Assembly: GCA_937863215.1 (NCBI GenBank) | Contig: CALMFQ010000574.1 | Span: 1 to 6,823, forward strand | From: an uncultured Pseudomonadota bacterium | Lineage (GTDB): Bacteria > Pseudomonadota > Gammaproteobacteria > Burkholderiales > SCOH01 | Direction: 5' to 3' | Length of the DNA stretch: 6,823 nt | Shown: positions 1 to 6,600 of the stretch, piece by piece | Numbering within the stretch: position 1 is the first letter of the stretch | How the letters are laid out: each line of letters opens with the position of its first letter | Translations under genes and position numbers: made by a program | The notes under the pieces: generated by a model | Told to the model about the DNA's origin: nothing | Databases searched by the model: none | What the model saw: only the letters and a program-made list of their open reading frames with translations

Positions 1-1
1 C

Positions 2-574
2 TTGGAGGCCATGTCGGAGGATCAGTTGGTCAGGGCGTTGGCCGAATTGAACCGCAGGGACCGGACTACCACAGTTCAGCGCCTCGGGCGTCCCGACCGT
101 CCCGGATGGTGGCTCAACACGCAAACGAACAAATGGTATTTCGCGCGGCTGGCGGGGGCGGACCTACTGGGTGTCCGTTTGGAACTCATCGGCCCATCCA
201 GGGCAGAATGCCTCAATGGTGACCACATCGTGGCAAAGATGTTTCCGGACCCTGCATTCGATTGCTGGTACGGTCCGCACCAGAAGCGGCTCGATCCGTG
301 GAAACTTGAGCTGATCCGTCCGCACGACCAGAAACTCTACCTACCGATACCAGGTGGACGAGACGATCCGGACTACGATACGCTGCTGATTCTGCGCGGC
401 GACGAAGATGTAGATTGTCCCACGGGGCCAGGTGATACTCTCGACGGGGCGCTCTACGGGGAAGCCAATACGAATGACCTATTGATCAGTGGCGATACCG
501 TTTGGCTGGATGGGAAGCAGATCGGTTATTTTGATCTGCCGCATTTTATCCCCACCCCCAGCATGAGCACATAA
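2..574 (+). CDS. Hypothetical phage protein, possibly 5'-partial
   Basis: I do not recognise this protein. The frame is open from the left edge, so the true start may lie outside the window. Inside it the candidates are TTG at 2 and ATG at 11 (187 aa). A GGAGG at 4-8 sits only 2 nt before the ATG, too close for an ideal SD sequence. The N-terminus is charged and helical. A tryptophan- and aromatic-rich stretch follows, with GWW and KWYF near residues 35-50 and CWYGPH and DPWKLEL near 90-105. The C-terminal third is acidic and beta-like, rich in Asp and Gly, and ends in a Pro/Ser tail. There is no signal peptide, membrane segment or catalytic motif I can name. Lying just upstream of two fibre-like genes on the same strand, it is probably a virion or tail-associated protein, but that is inference from position. 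Confidence 0.75.
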   Translation: MEAMSEDQLVRALAELNRRDRTTTVQRLGRPDRPGWWLNTQTNKWYFARLAGADLLGVRLELIGPSRAECLNGDHIVAKMFPDPAFDCWYGPHQKRLDPWKLELIRPHDQKLYLPIPGGRDDPDYDTLLILRGDEDVDCPTGPGDTLDGALYGEANTNDLLISGDTVWLDGKQIGYFDLPHFIPTPSMST

Positions 575-599
575 AGTGCGCTGAAGCAGTAGGCCGGTT

Positions 600-638
600 G
601 CCATGGTGGGATATTTGCGGCACAGTTCCCACCATGGC
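600..638. repeat. Perfect 12-bp inverted repeat spanning the next gene's start codon
   Basis: GCCATGGTGGGA at 600-611 is the exact reverse complement of TCCCACCATGGC at 627-638, with a 15-nt loop (612-626). The right arm contains the ATG at 634 that I take as the start of the fibre/lectin-like gene. In mRNA this would form a strong hairpin burying the start codon and the bases just before it. No T-run follows, so it does not look like an intrinsic terminator. It could be a translational control element or a protein-binding palindrome. The repeat is seen directly; its function is inferred. Confidence 0.8.
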
Positions 639-1473
639 CTACCAGCACGGTGCGATCGACCTCAACATGACGGACCTGATCTACACGATCACGTTCACCA
701 CTCCATTCAGTTCACCACCAGAGATCATCATCCCGGTCGTTCAGAATACGTCCGGAGATCCATCTGTGATGGATATTCGGGCTACGGTCATCAATACCCC
801 GACGGGCAGTTCCTGTCAGGTCATTCTGAGTTCGGTTCCCGACACCAACAATTACGATCTGGTCTGGATTGCCGGCTCGCTGACGGCCGTCTTCGAGGCC
901 ATCTCGCAGGGGCAGAAAATATCGGAAGCCCCGCCGGTTGATGGTGCGCTGGCCGATGCTGACAAGCTGGTGGTGCTGCGCTACGGGCCGTATATCCGCA
1001 CCCAACTGATTGACTGGGGGGACATGCGGACCTATTTCCCCAACGCAGCCTCGATCCCGGCGGCCCCTACGACTGCCGGGGAAGCTGGACAGGTGGCGCT
1101 GCCGAGTGGCGGCAGCCCATGGTTGTTCGCGCATAATGGCACCCAGTGGGTCCGCATACCGGTGGATGCCAGTTCGGCCTGGACCGGGCAGAACGTGCTG
1201 ACGAAGTTCCGCGAGGGCGTCACGGCGCTGTCGAATGGGCAGCAGGCTCACGCCATTTCGTTCTCGCCGGCTTTCGATATTGGCGATGTCCCGAACGGAA
1301 CCTATCTGGCCATCAAATGCCAGATCGAGAATGTGGCGGACAACCCGGTATCGCTGCTGCACGGAATGGTAACGGCCAAAAGTCGGACGGGCTTTACCTT
1401 CACGACCAACGCGCCGACAGACTCAGCCAATTTCAAGCTTGTCTGGGATGCGCGCCTCCGCACCGATCTCTGA
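634..1473 (+). CDS. Tail fibre / receptor-binding protein, lectin-like, with duplicated beta domains
   Basis: The 279 aa protein starts at ATG 634. A TTG at 598 would add 12 residues but has no SD sequence. Residues 6-81 form a beta-rich domain (TITFTTPFSSPPEI, ending NYDLVWIAG). Residues 195-273 form a similar one (AISFSPAFDIGDVPNG, ending NFKLVWDA). Both have an aromatic F-x-x-x-F strand, a TG turn and a closing L-V-W strand, reminiscent of H-type lectin or fibre-knob domains. The middle holds a linker (ADADKLVVLRYGPY, 108-120) and a segment ending NGTQWVRIPV (168-177), a pattern common in phage tail fibres. It likely acts on the virion surface in binding host glycans or other receptors. 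The large fibre gene begins 9 nt after its stop, so the two are probably co-transcribed. The fibre role rests on motif appearance and context; the lectin label is tentative. Confidence 0.7.
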   Translation: MAYQHGAIDLNMTDLIYTITFTTPFSSPPEIIIPVVQNTSGDPSVMDIRATVINTPTGSSCQVILSSVPDTNNYDLVWIAGSLTAVFEAISQGQKISEAPPVDGALADADKLVVLRYGPYIRTQLIDWGDMRTYFPNAASIPAAPTTAGEAGQVALPSGGSPWLFAHNGTQWVRIPVDASSAWTGQNVLTKFREGVTALSNGQQAHAISFSPAFDIGDVPNGTYLAIKCQIENVADNPVSLLHGMVTAKSRTGFTFTTNAPTDSANFKLVWDARLRTDL

Positions 1474-1482
1474 TTTTTCCTC

Positions 1483-1542
1483 ATGAAGACCAAACTGCTG
1501 ATCCTCCTCGGGTGGCTGGCCTGTGCCGTCACCGTTATTGCG
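1483..1542 (+). other. Predicted Sec signal peptide of the large fibre protein
   Basis: The first 20 codons encode a short basic N-terminus (MKTK), a hydrophobic core (LLILLGWLACAVTVI) and a cleavage site with V at -3 and A at -1, before Q21. A lipoprotein site at Cys14 is unlikely because Trp sits at -3. Phage tail fibres are normally assembled in the cytoplasm without export, so this is unusual. Confidence 0.7.
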
Positions 1543-4362
1543 CAAACTACCAGCCAGCCCATTCAGATGGGCAAGCTGACGTCTGATTTGGATGCAAATA
1601 CCCAGGATATAGTCCGCGCCCAATCCCTGACGTTCGGACCTACGACGTTGTCGGCAGGGCTGTTGTCCAGTCCGGCGGCCCGCATCCATATTTTGCCCAA
1701 CGGTACACCCACGACGGCAGCGGACGGCATCTGGTGGGGTTCGGATGTGAAGCTCTACCGATCCGCGGCTGTAGCGCCGACGCTCCATCTGGTGGGTAAT
1801 CTCGACATTTCCGGCACCATCACGGCCAACGGGCAGGACCCGATCCTACCAGGCTCGGATGTCGATTGGACGGGAACGCATACGTGGGCCGGTAGTTCAT
1901 CCTTTGGCGGCGTGGTGGCGATCAACAATACGACCGGCATCACATTCCCGGGAGTTGGGGCGGCAGCGGCAACCCGGACGGCTCTGGCTTTGGTTCCGGG
2001 GACAAACATTCAGGCTTGGGATGCTGACCTCGATGAGCTGGCCCTGCTGAGTCACACGGCCAATTATTTCATTGTCGGGGACGGATCTGATTGGACGGCA
2101 AAGAGCCCTGCGGATGCCCGTACGGCTCTTCAGTTGGCGGCAGCCAATTCACCGACTTTTACGAACCTGACATTGTCGGGCACCCTGACCGTCACCGGCG
2201 CGACGTCGCTGTCCACCCTGGCTGCCTCTGGTGCCATCACGTTGGGTGGGGATGCCAATCTGTACCGCAGCGCTGCTGATACGCTCAAGACCGATGACGC
2301 TCTGATTGTCGTCGGCAACCTGACATTCCCTACCGCGGCCGTATCCGGCACCATGACGTTTGGGGGCGATGCTACGCTGTATCGAAGCGCCGCCGACAAG
2401 CTCAAGACCGACGATACCTTCATTGCCAATTATCTGACGCCTACCCATCCGCTTGAGGTTGCCTACGGAGGTTTCGGCATAGCTCTCGATGGCGTAGACG
2501 CCAACAAGTTGTTCTACACGAACGGCAGCGGTCTGGCGCAGACCGACATCACTTCTTATGGTCGCGATCTGGTCGGTCAGACCTCAGTGGCCAACATGCG
2601 GACCTACTTGGGGCTCGGTACATTGGCTACCCAATCCGGTACGTTCTCCGGCACATCCTCCGGCACCAATACGGGCGACCAGACCATCACGCTATCTGGT
2701 GATGCGTCCGGATCCGGTACCGGCGCCATCACGACTACGCTCGCCACCGTCAATTCCTCGGTCGGCCAGTTTGGTTCTGCGACTGCTATTCCGCGCGTGA
2801 CGGTAAATGCCAAAGGTTTGGTCACGGCCATCGATACCGTGCCGGCCACACCGGTAATTCCGGACGGATCGGTCGACATCGCTACCAAAACCACCGGGGC
2901 CTACATCATGACCATCACGGCGGCAGCTGGCAACAATTTGAAATTCACCGGTAGTTCGCCGGCATCGGGGGCGCACAGCGCCGCTATCGTGATCGATACG
3001 GCACAAGATATCAAGACGTCTGACAGTCCGACCTTTGCTGGTCTTAACATCACGGGCGTCACGACGTTGGCGAACGCAACGGCCTCAACGGCGTCCAACA
3101 ATGGCGCGTTGGTGCTTACTTCGGGCGGCCTGGGTGTCGGCGGTGCCGTAAATGTCGGTACCACGTTGGGCGTCACGGGCGCTACAACATTGGCTTCTAC
3201 GCTCAGCGTAGCTGGGGCCATGACGACCAGTTCTTCGCTGATTCAGACGACAAATGCTGCGCTGGGTTTCGCCACCGGGCGTCAAGGCTCCAACTACCCG
3301 GTATTTTCCACGGTCAACAGTGTCTCGAATCAGATTACTGGTATTCAAATTACCGGGCGGGCTAACGGAGCCGGAGTTGATCTGGACGCCACTGGCTCGG
3401 GGAATGAAAATCTCCGTATCACCGCATTGGGAACGGGTTCCACTGTCATCAGCAGCTCCGGCACAGGTGCTATTTCGCTGGCTGAAAATACGACCGTAAC
3501 TGGCACCTTGTCTGTGTCCTCAACTCTGGGCGTCACCGGGACTACGACATTGTCTGCTTTGTTGCATCAAACACTCGTAGAAGCCAATACGGCTGGAGTG
3601 GGCGCACCAAATATTTTGCTGGCGTCTGAATCGGGCACCGTGCTGACCAACTCTGGCGCTACAGCCCTGAACTACGAAACGCTACCGTCCGCGGCTGCCG
3701 GTTTGGTTTTCACATTCATATGCGTAGATGCTGATGGTATGCGGATATCGGCGGATACGGGAGATGACATCCGACTGCGGGAAGGTACCCTGGTATCTAC
3801 AACAGGCGGAAACGTGTCGACGACTACAATCGGCGCATCTTTGACGCTCTACGCCGTGGACAGTACACATTGGGTGGCGCTACCCACTACGGCTATTGGG
3901 CTGTGGAGCATTGACAGCGTAGCTACAGGAGTTGGAGCCTACGGCAGCTACTACTTCTCATCTTCGGCATCCACGTCGCTGGGCACCGCTACCCCGGCTA
4001 AAGCTTCTGGTACCACGACAGCAGGAAATGTGGACGGCTTTACGCATACTGCATCAAATCGTCTGACGTACGATGGTAAACTGACACAGAAATTTCAGGT
4101 CACATTCGACGGTGCATTGGTCAAGTCGGCGCATACTACAGCGACTACGGCTACCATTTGGTTGGCTAAAGGTGGTAGTACTATTACGGGCGCTTCAACG
4201 CTGGTTACGATGTCGGGAGACGCTACGACCAAAACCAGTGTTTCGCTTGTATCCAATGTAGAACTGGCCACGAGCGAATACATTGAAGTCTGGATCGAAA
4301 GTAGTTCCGTTGATGACCTGACCGTGGCATACGGAAATGTGTCTGTGGTACCTGCCCAATAG
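1483..4362 (+). CDS. Large beta-repeat phage tail fibre/appendage protein with N-terminal signal peptide
   Basis: This 959 aa protein is rich in Thr, Ser, Gly and Ala with almost no Cys, as expected of a trimeric fibre. Residues 1-20 look like a Sec signal peptide: K2 and K4, a hydrophobic core at 5-19, and a VIA/Q signal peptidase I site after A20. Next come repeated beta elements with LYRSAA near residues 90, 260 and 300. The segment at about 376-456 carries LGLGTLATQSG, GTNTGDQTITLSGDASGSG and VTVNAKGLVTA, motifs I associate with phage tail fibres. Further elements are DIKTSDSPTFAGLNITG (about 508-525), SGGLGVGGAVNVG (about 546-560) and LGVTGATTL-type repeats. From about 744, a domain with DADGMRISADTGDDIRL leads into a C-terminal beta-sandwich (about 815-959) that resembles the C1q/TNF-type tips of phage appendages. 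The C-terminal DNA is less GC-rich. The start has no SD sequence; the next Met is M29. The fibre role is well supported; the receptor is unknown. Confidence 0.8.
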   Translation: MKTKLLILLGWLACAVTVIAQTTSQPIQMGKLTSDLDANTQDIVRAQSLTFGPTTLSAGLLSSPAARIHILPNGTPTTAADGIWWGSDVKLYRSAAVAPTLHLVGNLDISGTITANGQDPILPGSDVDWTGTHTWAGSSSFGGVVAINNTTGITFPGVGAAAATRTALALVPGTNIQAWDADLDELALLSHTANYFIVGDGSDWTAKSPADARTALQLAAANSPTFTNLTLSGTLTVTGATSLSTLAASGAITLGGDANLYRSAADTLKTDDALIVVGNLTFPTAAVSGTMTFGGDATLYRSAADKLKTDDTFIANYLTPTHPLEVAYGGFGIALDGVDANKLFYTNGSGLAQTDITSYGRDLVGQTSVANMRTYLGLGTLATQSGTFSGTSSGTNTGDQTITLSGDASGSGTGAITTTLATVNSSVGQFGSATAIPRVTVNAKGLVTAIDTVPATPVIPDGSVDIATKTTGAYIMTITAAAGNNLKFTGSSPASGAHSAAIVIDTAQDIKTSDSPTFAGLNITGVTTLANATASTASNNGALVLTSGGLGVGGAVNVGTTLGVTGATTLASTLSVAGAMTTSSSLIQTTNAALGFATGRQGSNYPVFSTVNSVSNQITGIQITGRANGAGVDLDATGSGNENLRITALGTGSTVISSSGTGAISLAENTTVTGTLSVSSTLGVTGTTTLSALLHQTLVEANTAGVGAPNILLASESGTVLTNSGATALNYETLPSAAAGLVFTFICVDADGMRISADTGDDIRLREGTLVSTTGGNVSTTTIGASLTLYAVDSTHWVALPTTAIGLWSIDSVATGVGAYGSYYFSSSASTSLGTATPAKASGTTTAGNVDGFTHTASNRLTYDGKLTQKFQVTFDGALVKSAHTTATTATIWLAKGGSTITGASTLVTMSGDATTKTSVSLVSNVELATSEYIEVWIESSSVDDLTVAYGNVSVVPAQ
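2245..2424 (+). repeat. Two copies of a 21-codon LYRSAADxLKTDD repeat in the fibre gene
   Basis: The copies lie at 2245-2307 and 2362-2424, 117 nt apart. They match at 17 of 21 residues, yet 10 of those 17 codons differ synonymously, so the repeat is old and held at the protein level. A degenerate third copy (SDVKLYRSAA) starts near 1741. The unit probably forms a beta-hairpin or beta-helix rung of the fibre shaft. Confidence 0.8.
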
Positions 4363-4416
4363 GGCGCGGCGCTGCTTTTTATTTCGCGATGTAATTTAAT
4401 CACCCAAGGAAAGTCC
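4363..4416 (+). promoter_or_regulatory. Intergenic gap between fibre module and small-gene operon
   Basis: This is the second-largest non-coding gap in the window after 575-633. It begins GC-rich, followed by TTTTT at 4376-4380. Only a 3-4 bp stem (4363-4373) precedes the T-run, so it is at best a weak terminator. An AT-rich stretch (4376-4400) could hold a promoter for the downstream operon, but I see no clear -35/-10 pair. A good SD (AAGGA, 4406-4410) ends the gap, 6 nt before the ATG at 4417. Confidence 0.35.
4406..4410 (+). promoter_or_regulatory. Ribosome binding site of the 112 aa gene
   Basis: AAGGA lies 6 nt before ATG 4417. It fixes that start and contrasts with the two fibre genes, which lack an SD sequence. 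It is a likely main ribosome entry point for the coupled operon. Confidence 0.7.
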
Positions 4417-4755
4417 ATGCCCTTTTCCAAACAACAAATTGACGCCGGCCTGCAAATTCAGCCGGGCGGCACCTATGGTCTGATTCAGAATATCCGGCAG
4501 TCGTTGGATGCCTGTGATAAGCTGAACGAAATCGGAGTCAAATATTCGATGACTCGGTGGGGTGTGCTGTACCGCCCGCCTGCGCTGTTCGGTCACGATA
4601 CGGGCGGATATTACCGATCCGACATCCTGCATTTCTTTTCCGAAGTGGAGAAGGAAGTTGCGTACTGGCACCAGATCATGGAAACGCTAGTCGTCTTCCT
4701 CGAACCTCGCCTTTGGGGCAAGGACGAATTTCAACGCCTCAGCATCCTACGATGA
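4417..4755 (+). CDS. Hypothetical phage protein (112 aa)
   Basis: I do not recognise this protein, so no function is assigned. It starts at ATG 4417 behind a good SD. The N-terminus (MPFSKQQIDAGLQIQPGG) leads into a helical part (about residues 20-45), a turn rich in aromatics and Gly (TRWGVLYRPPALFGHDTGGYY, about 46-66), and a second amphipathic helical region with many aromatic and acidic residues (about 69-97). No membrane segment or signal peptide is visible, so a holin is unlikely. It is the first gene of the coupled chain: its TGA overlaps the next ATG (ATGA at 4752-4755). Its place directly after the fibre genes fits a tail-assembly accessory or the first accessory gene, and I cannot choose between these. 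Confidence 0.75.
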   Translation: MPFSKQQIDAGLQIQPGGTYGLIQNIRQSLDACDKLNEIGVKYSMTRWGVLYRPPALFGHDTGGYYRSDILHFFSEVEKEVAYWHQIMETLVVFLEPRLWGKDEFQRLSILR

Positions 4756-5201
4756 ACACCACCCTACATCTCCGGCCCGTCAATGGCGGACCATTCAATT
4801 GCCGCCCCGCCGCTATCGTCGAGCTCCCCCCGGAGCGTATTCTGACCAATGATGTGCGGCTACCGCATGACCGGACCAATATCCACAAGGTTCGGTTGTT
4901 CGTGATCGGGCACGAGTTCGGCCCCATCGGTGCCGTGTGGGCTGGCTGCGAGCAGGATGCATTCGACGAATTGGTTGATGCTGGATTGGGCGATGCCCTG
5001 TTGGTATCCGAGGAGGACCAAGAACGCGCAGATGACAAAGAGCGGGACGAATGGGCGCATCTGGGCAACGCCGGCGAACCGGCGGATCTGACGCATGCGT
5101 GGATTCAGGAGGTCGAATTTGTTCCGGAGCGTGACTGGCAGCTCATCGCCCGGTTCGCGGAAGCACGTGGATCCGGAGTGGAAACGCTGAATGATGTATG
5201 A
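4752..5201 (+). CDS. Hypothetical acidic phage protein (149 aa)
   Basis: I start this gene at ATG 4752, which overlaps the preceding stop as ATGA. The frame stays open upstream to 4557, but that part lies inside the previous gene and is most likely shadow. Residues 1-45 contain RPVNGGPFNCRP and ELPPERI. Residues about 47-85 form the most conserved-looking part (VRLFVIGHEFGPIGAVWAGC, then DELVDAGLGDALLV). An acidic helix rich in Glu, Asp and Arg follows (about 86-100), then HLGNAGEPADLTHAWIQEVEF and a helical end. It has the feel of a conserved phage protein of unknown function; I cannot name a family or activity. There is no membrane segment. It ends in another ATGA overlap (5198-5201), so it is probably translated in fixed ratio with its neighbours. 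Confidence 0.78.
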   Translation: MNTTLHLRPVNGGPFNCRPAAIVELPPERILTNDVRLPHDRTNIHKVRLFVIGHEFGPIGAVWAGCEQDAFDELVDAGLGDALLVSEEDQERADDKERDEWAHLGNAGEPADLTHAWIQEVEFVPERDWQLIARFAEARGSGVETLNDV

Positions 5202-5407
5202 TAATTCCCACTTCCAAGAAACTGACCCGTCAGGAGCGCGTGTCCCGTGATTTGCTCTATGCTGTTACGAACGACAACATGGATTTTCGCGGACACATAC
5301 CATTTCGTGAAATCGAAAGAGCTCTTGGGCGAAATGGTTTCGGCATCAAGGACAAGCGACAAGCCCGCGCCGCAGTCCGAAAAAGCAAAGCATCCAAAAA
5401 CTCATGA
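5198..5407 (+). CDS. Small basic hypothetical protein (69 aa)
   Basis: The gene starts at ATG 5198, within the stop of the previous gene (ATGATA). The protein is strongly basic at both ends (TSKKLTRQERVSRD at the start; KDKRQARAAVRKSKASKNS at the end). The middle, IPFREIERALGRNGFGIKDK, suggests a short helix-turn-helix-like arrangement. A nucleic-acid-binding role is possible from charge and size alone; no diagnostic domain can be named. No good SD sits close to its ATG, consistent with translation by coupling. Its TGA overlaps the ATG of a 17-codon micro-ORF. Confidence 0.65.
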   Translation: MIIPTSKKLTRQERVSRDLLYAVTNDNMDFRGHIPFREIERALGRNGFGIKDKRQARAAVRKSKASKNS

Positions 5408-5457
5408 CCCTCGAAGCCCTGTACCGAACCTGGCATCCCGAAAAATTCACAACCTAA
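5404..5457 (+). CDS. 17-codon micro-ORF bridging two coupled genes
   Basis: ATG 5404 overlaps the TGA of the basic-protein gene (ATGA). The frame reads MTLEALYRTWHPEKFTT and stops at TAA 5455-5457, 10 nt before the next gene's ATG at 5468. That next gene has no SD sequence. The micro-ORF could carry terminating ribosomes across the gap for re-initiation, encode a real small peptide, or be the remnant of a longer gene. The arrangement is seen directly; that it is translated is inferred from its matching the overlap pattern of every neighbour. Confidence 0.4.
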   Translation: MTLEALYRTWHPEKFTT

Positions 5458-5467
5458 TCCCAACACC

Positions 5468-5689
5468 ATGGACGACAAAGAATTCGCCGCGCTGATCCAG
5501 CGCCTCAAAACAGACATCGAAGAGGAGTCGGGCACGTCCCCGACCTTCCTCAATGACTTGAAAGCCTACATGGAGGAAGCCGAGAAGCTGGCCAGTATGG
5601 CCTACACGCTCGGTTCAGCCTTCCCGGACATGTGTGCCCGCTACATGGGGTGGGAACTGAAGAGCCAAGCCTGGAAATTCATCCCATGA
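5468..5689 (+). CDS. Small helical hypothetical protein (73 aa)
   Basis: I do not recognise this protein. It is mostly alpha-helical by composition: an acidic, Lys-rich N-terminal helix (residues 1-20), a short Gly/Ser/Pro turn (22-25), and a longer helix from about 28 to 45 ending in SMAYTLGSAF. A C-terminal part contains two Trp residues (GWELKSQAWKF). No membrane span or catalytic motif is visible. The bases upstream of ATG 5468 are pyrimidine- and A-rich with no SD, so expression may depend on ribosomes arriving from the micro-ORF that ends 10 nt earlier. Its stop overlaps the next start as ATGA (5686-5689). Confidence 0.65.
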   Translation: MDDKEFAALIQRLKTDIEEESGTSPTFLNDLKAYMEEAEKLASMAYTLGSAFPDMCARYMGWELKSQAWKFIP

Positions 5690-6600
5690 ATCTGATCGAC
5701 AAATTGCTTGAGGCACGTGCTTGGTATGCCGGGCTTCTGGATATTGCTGCAAAGCGGACGCCAGGAAAGTGGGGTATCCATGGTATGAGCGTTCATGCGG
5801 CGGTAAATGGCTCATTCGAGGCACGAGAGACAAAGCGTGTGTGCAGTACGGAGTGTGTAGACGGAGAAGGAAAACCGAATATATCCAACGCGCTCTTCAT
5901 CGCCGCCTGCGCCGGTTTGGCCGAAAGAGGTTGGATGAATGCGATCGCGACAATCGACTGGCTGTTGGCCGAGCTCCAACACGGATGGGATGGAACGGAA
6001 GAACCCGATCACCCTTTCGGACCCCAATTGCGCCTGCTGGCTGGTAAGATTCTTGAGGAAGGGCAGACAGGCGGTCAGCCCGATGCGATTGCCGATCTGA
6101 AACGCGATCCGGATGCTGCCCAAGGTTTGGCAAAAATGTGGCAGCGCAAGTGTGAGGACATCACGAAGGAGCTGAATGAACGGTTGCGGGACTTCAGTGC
6201 CTCGCACCTGGCCGCATCAGCGCGGGATCTTGAAAAGCGTCGGGAGCTGGAACGGGAGAACGAAAAGCTGCGCGGTCTGCTGGGTAATTCTGCCCTGCCT
6301 TGCACGTACTGTGGGCTGCCGGCTGACCGCCAAGCCGAATGCCGGTATGGATTTCCGGGATGTCCGCGTGGAGACGACCAGATGCTATCGCAACATTTCG
6401 CCGATGGGTACAAAGCCGAATGTTGCGAGAAGGAAAATGCACACCTGCGCGAGCGCCTCTCGGTTGCTACCGAGGCGCTGGAGGAAATTCACGCGCTGTA
6501 TGACCCGAATGATTCAAATCCGCTGTCAGTCGAGAATCAGGCCAACGATGCGCACGAGATAAGCGGAGCGGCTTTGGACAAGTTGGGAGGCGACGCGTGA
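5686..6600 (+). CDS. Ead/Ea22-like phage protein with coiled coils and a cysteine cluster
   Basis: The 304 aa protein starts at ATG 5686, overlapping the upstream TGA; the upstream extension to 5632 lies inside the previous gene. Residues 1-97 show the layout of phage Ead/Ea22-like proteins: an N-terminal helix, TPGKW at 25-29, a beta-type segment, and NALFIAAC at 68-75 followed by a helix. Such proteins are widespread accessory phage genes whose function is largely unknown. Residues about 150-198 (KELNERLRD, EKRRELERENEKLRGLL) and 246-270 (CCEKENAHLRERL) look like coiled coils. Between them, C206-x2-C209-x9-C219-x6-C226 could bind zinc, and C246-C247 lie nearby. The protein is probably cytoplasmic and oligomeric. 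The stop overlaps the GTG of the next gene. The family assignment comes from motif memory and is moderately sure. Confidence 0.75.
   Translation: MNLIDKLLEARAWYAGLLDIAAKRTPGKWGIHGMSVHAAVNGSFEARETKRVCSTECVDGEGKPNISNALFIAACAGLAERGWMNAIATIDWLLAELQHGWDGTEEPDHPFGPQLRLLAGKILEEGQTGGQPDAIADLKRDPDAAQGLAKMWQRKCEDITKELNERLRDFSASHLAASARDLEKRRELERENEKLRGLLGNSALPCTYCGLPADRQAECRYGFPGCPRGDDQMLSQHFADGYKAECCEKENAHLRERLSVATEALEEIHALYDPNDSNPLSVENQANDAHEISGAALDKLGGDA
6585..6590 (+). promoter_or_regulatory. Strong ribosome binding site for the GTG-started last gene
   Basis: GGGAGG lies 6 nt before GTG 6597, inside the end of the Ead/Ea22-like gene. It is the best SD in the window and supports the non-ATG start. 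Confidence 0.75.

Noticed and set aside
603..941. An alternative + strand frame starting at ATG 603 in the left hairpin arm
   Set aside because: The translation is His/Arg-rich with no sensible fold, and the overlapping frame from 634 has clear fibre motifs.
712..1362. A 216-codon open frame on the minus strand
   Set aside because: It lies wholly within the fibre/lectin-like gene and its translation is Arg-rich and low in complexity, with no domain features. It is an antisense shadow in GC-rich DNA.
1483..1530. Lipoprotein signal at Cys14 of the large fibre protein
   Set aside because: The residues before it are W-L-A, not a proper lipobox, and a better signal peptidase I site follows at A20.
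4361..4380. Possible intrinsic terminator after the large fibre gene
   Set aside because: There is a T-run, but the best stem before it is only 3-4 bp with a 3-nt loop, too weak to call a terminator.
4557..4751. Upstream extension of the 149 aa gene
   Set aside because: It fully overlaps the 112 aa gene, while ATG 4752 gives the same ATGA overlap seen along the operon.
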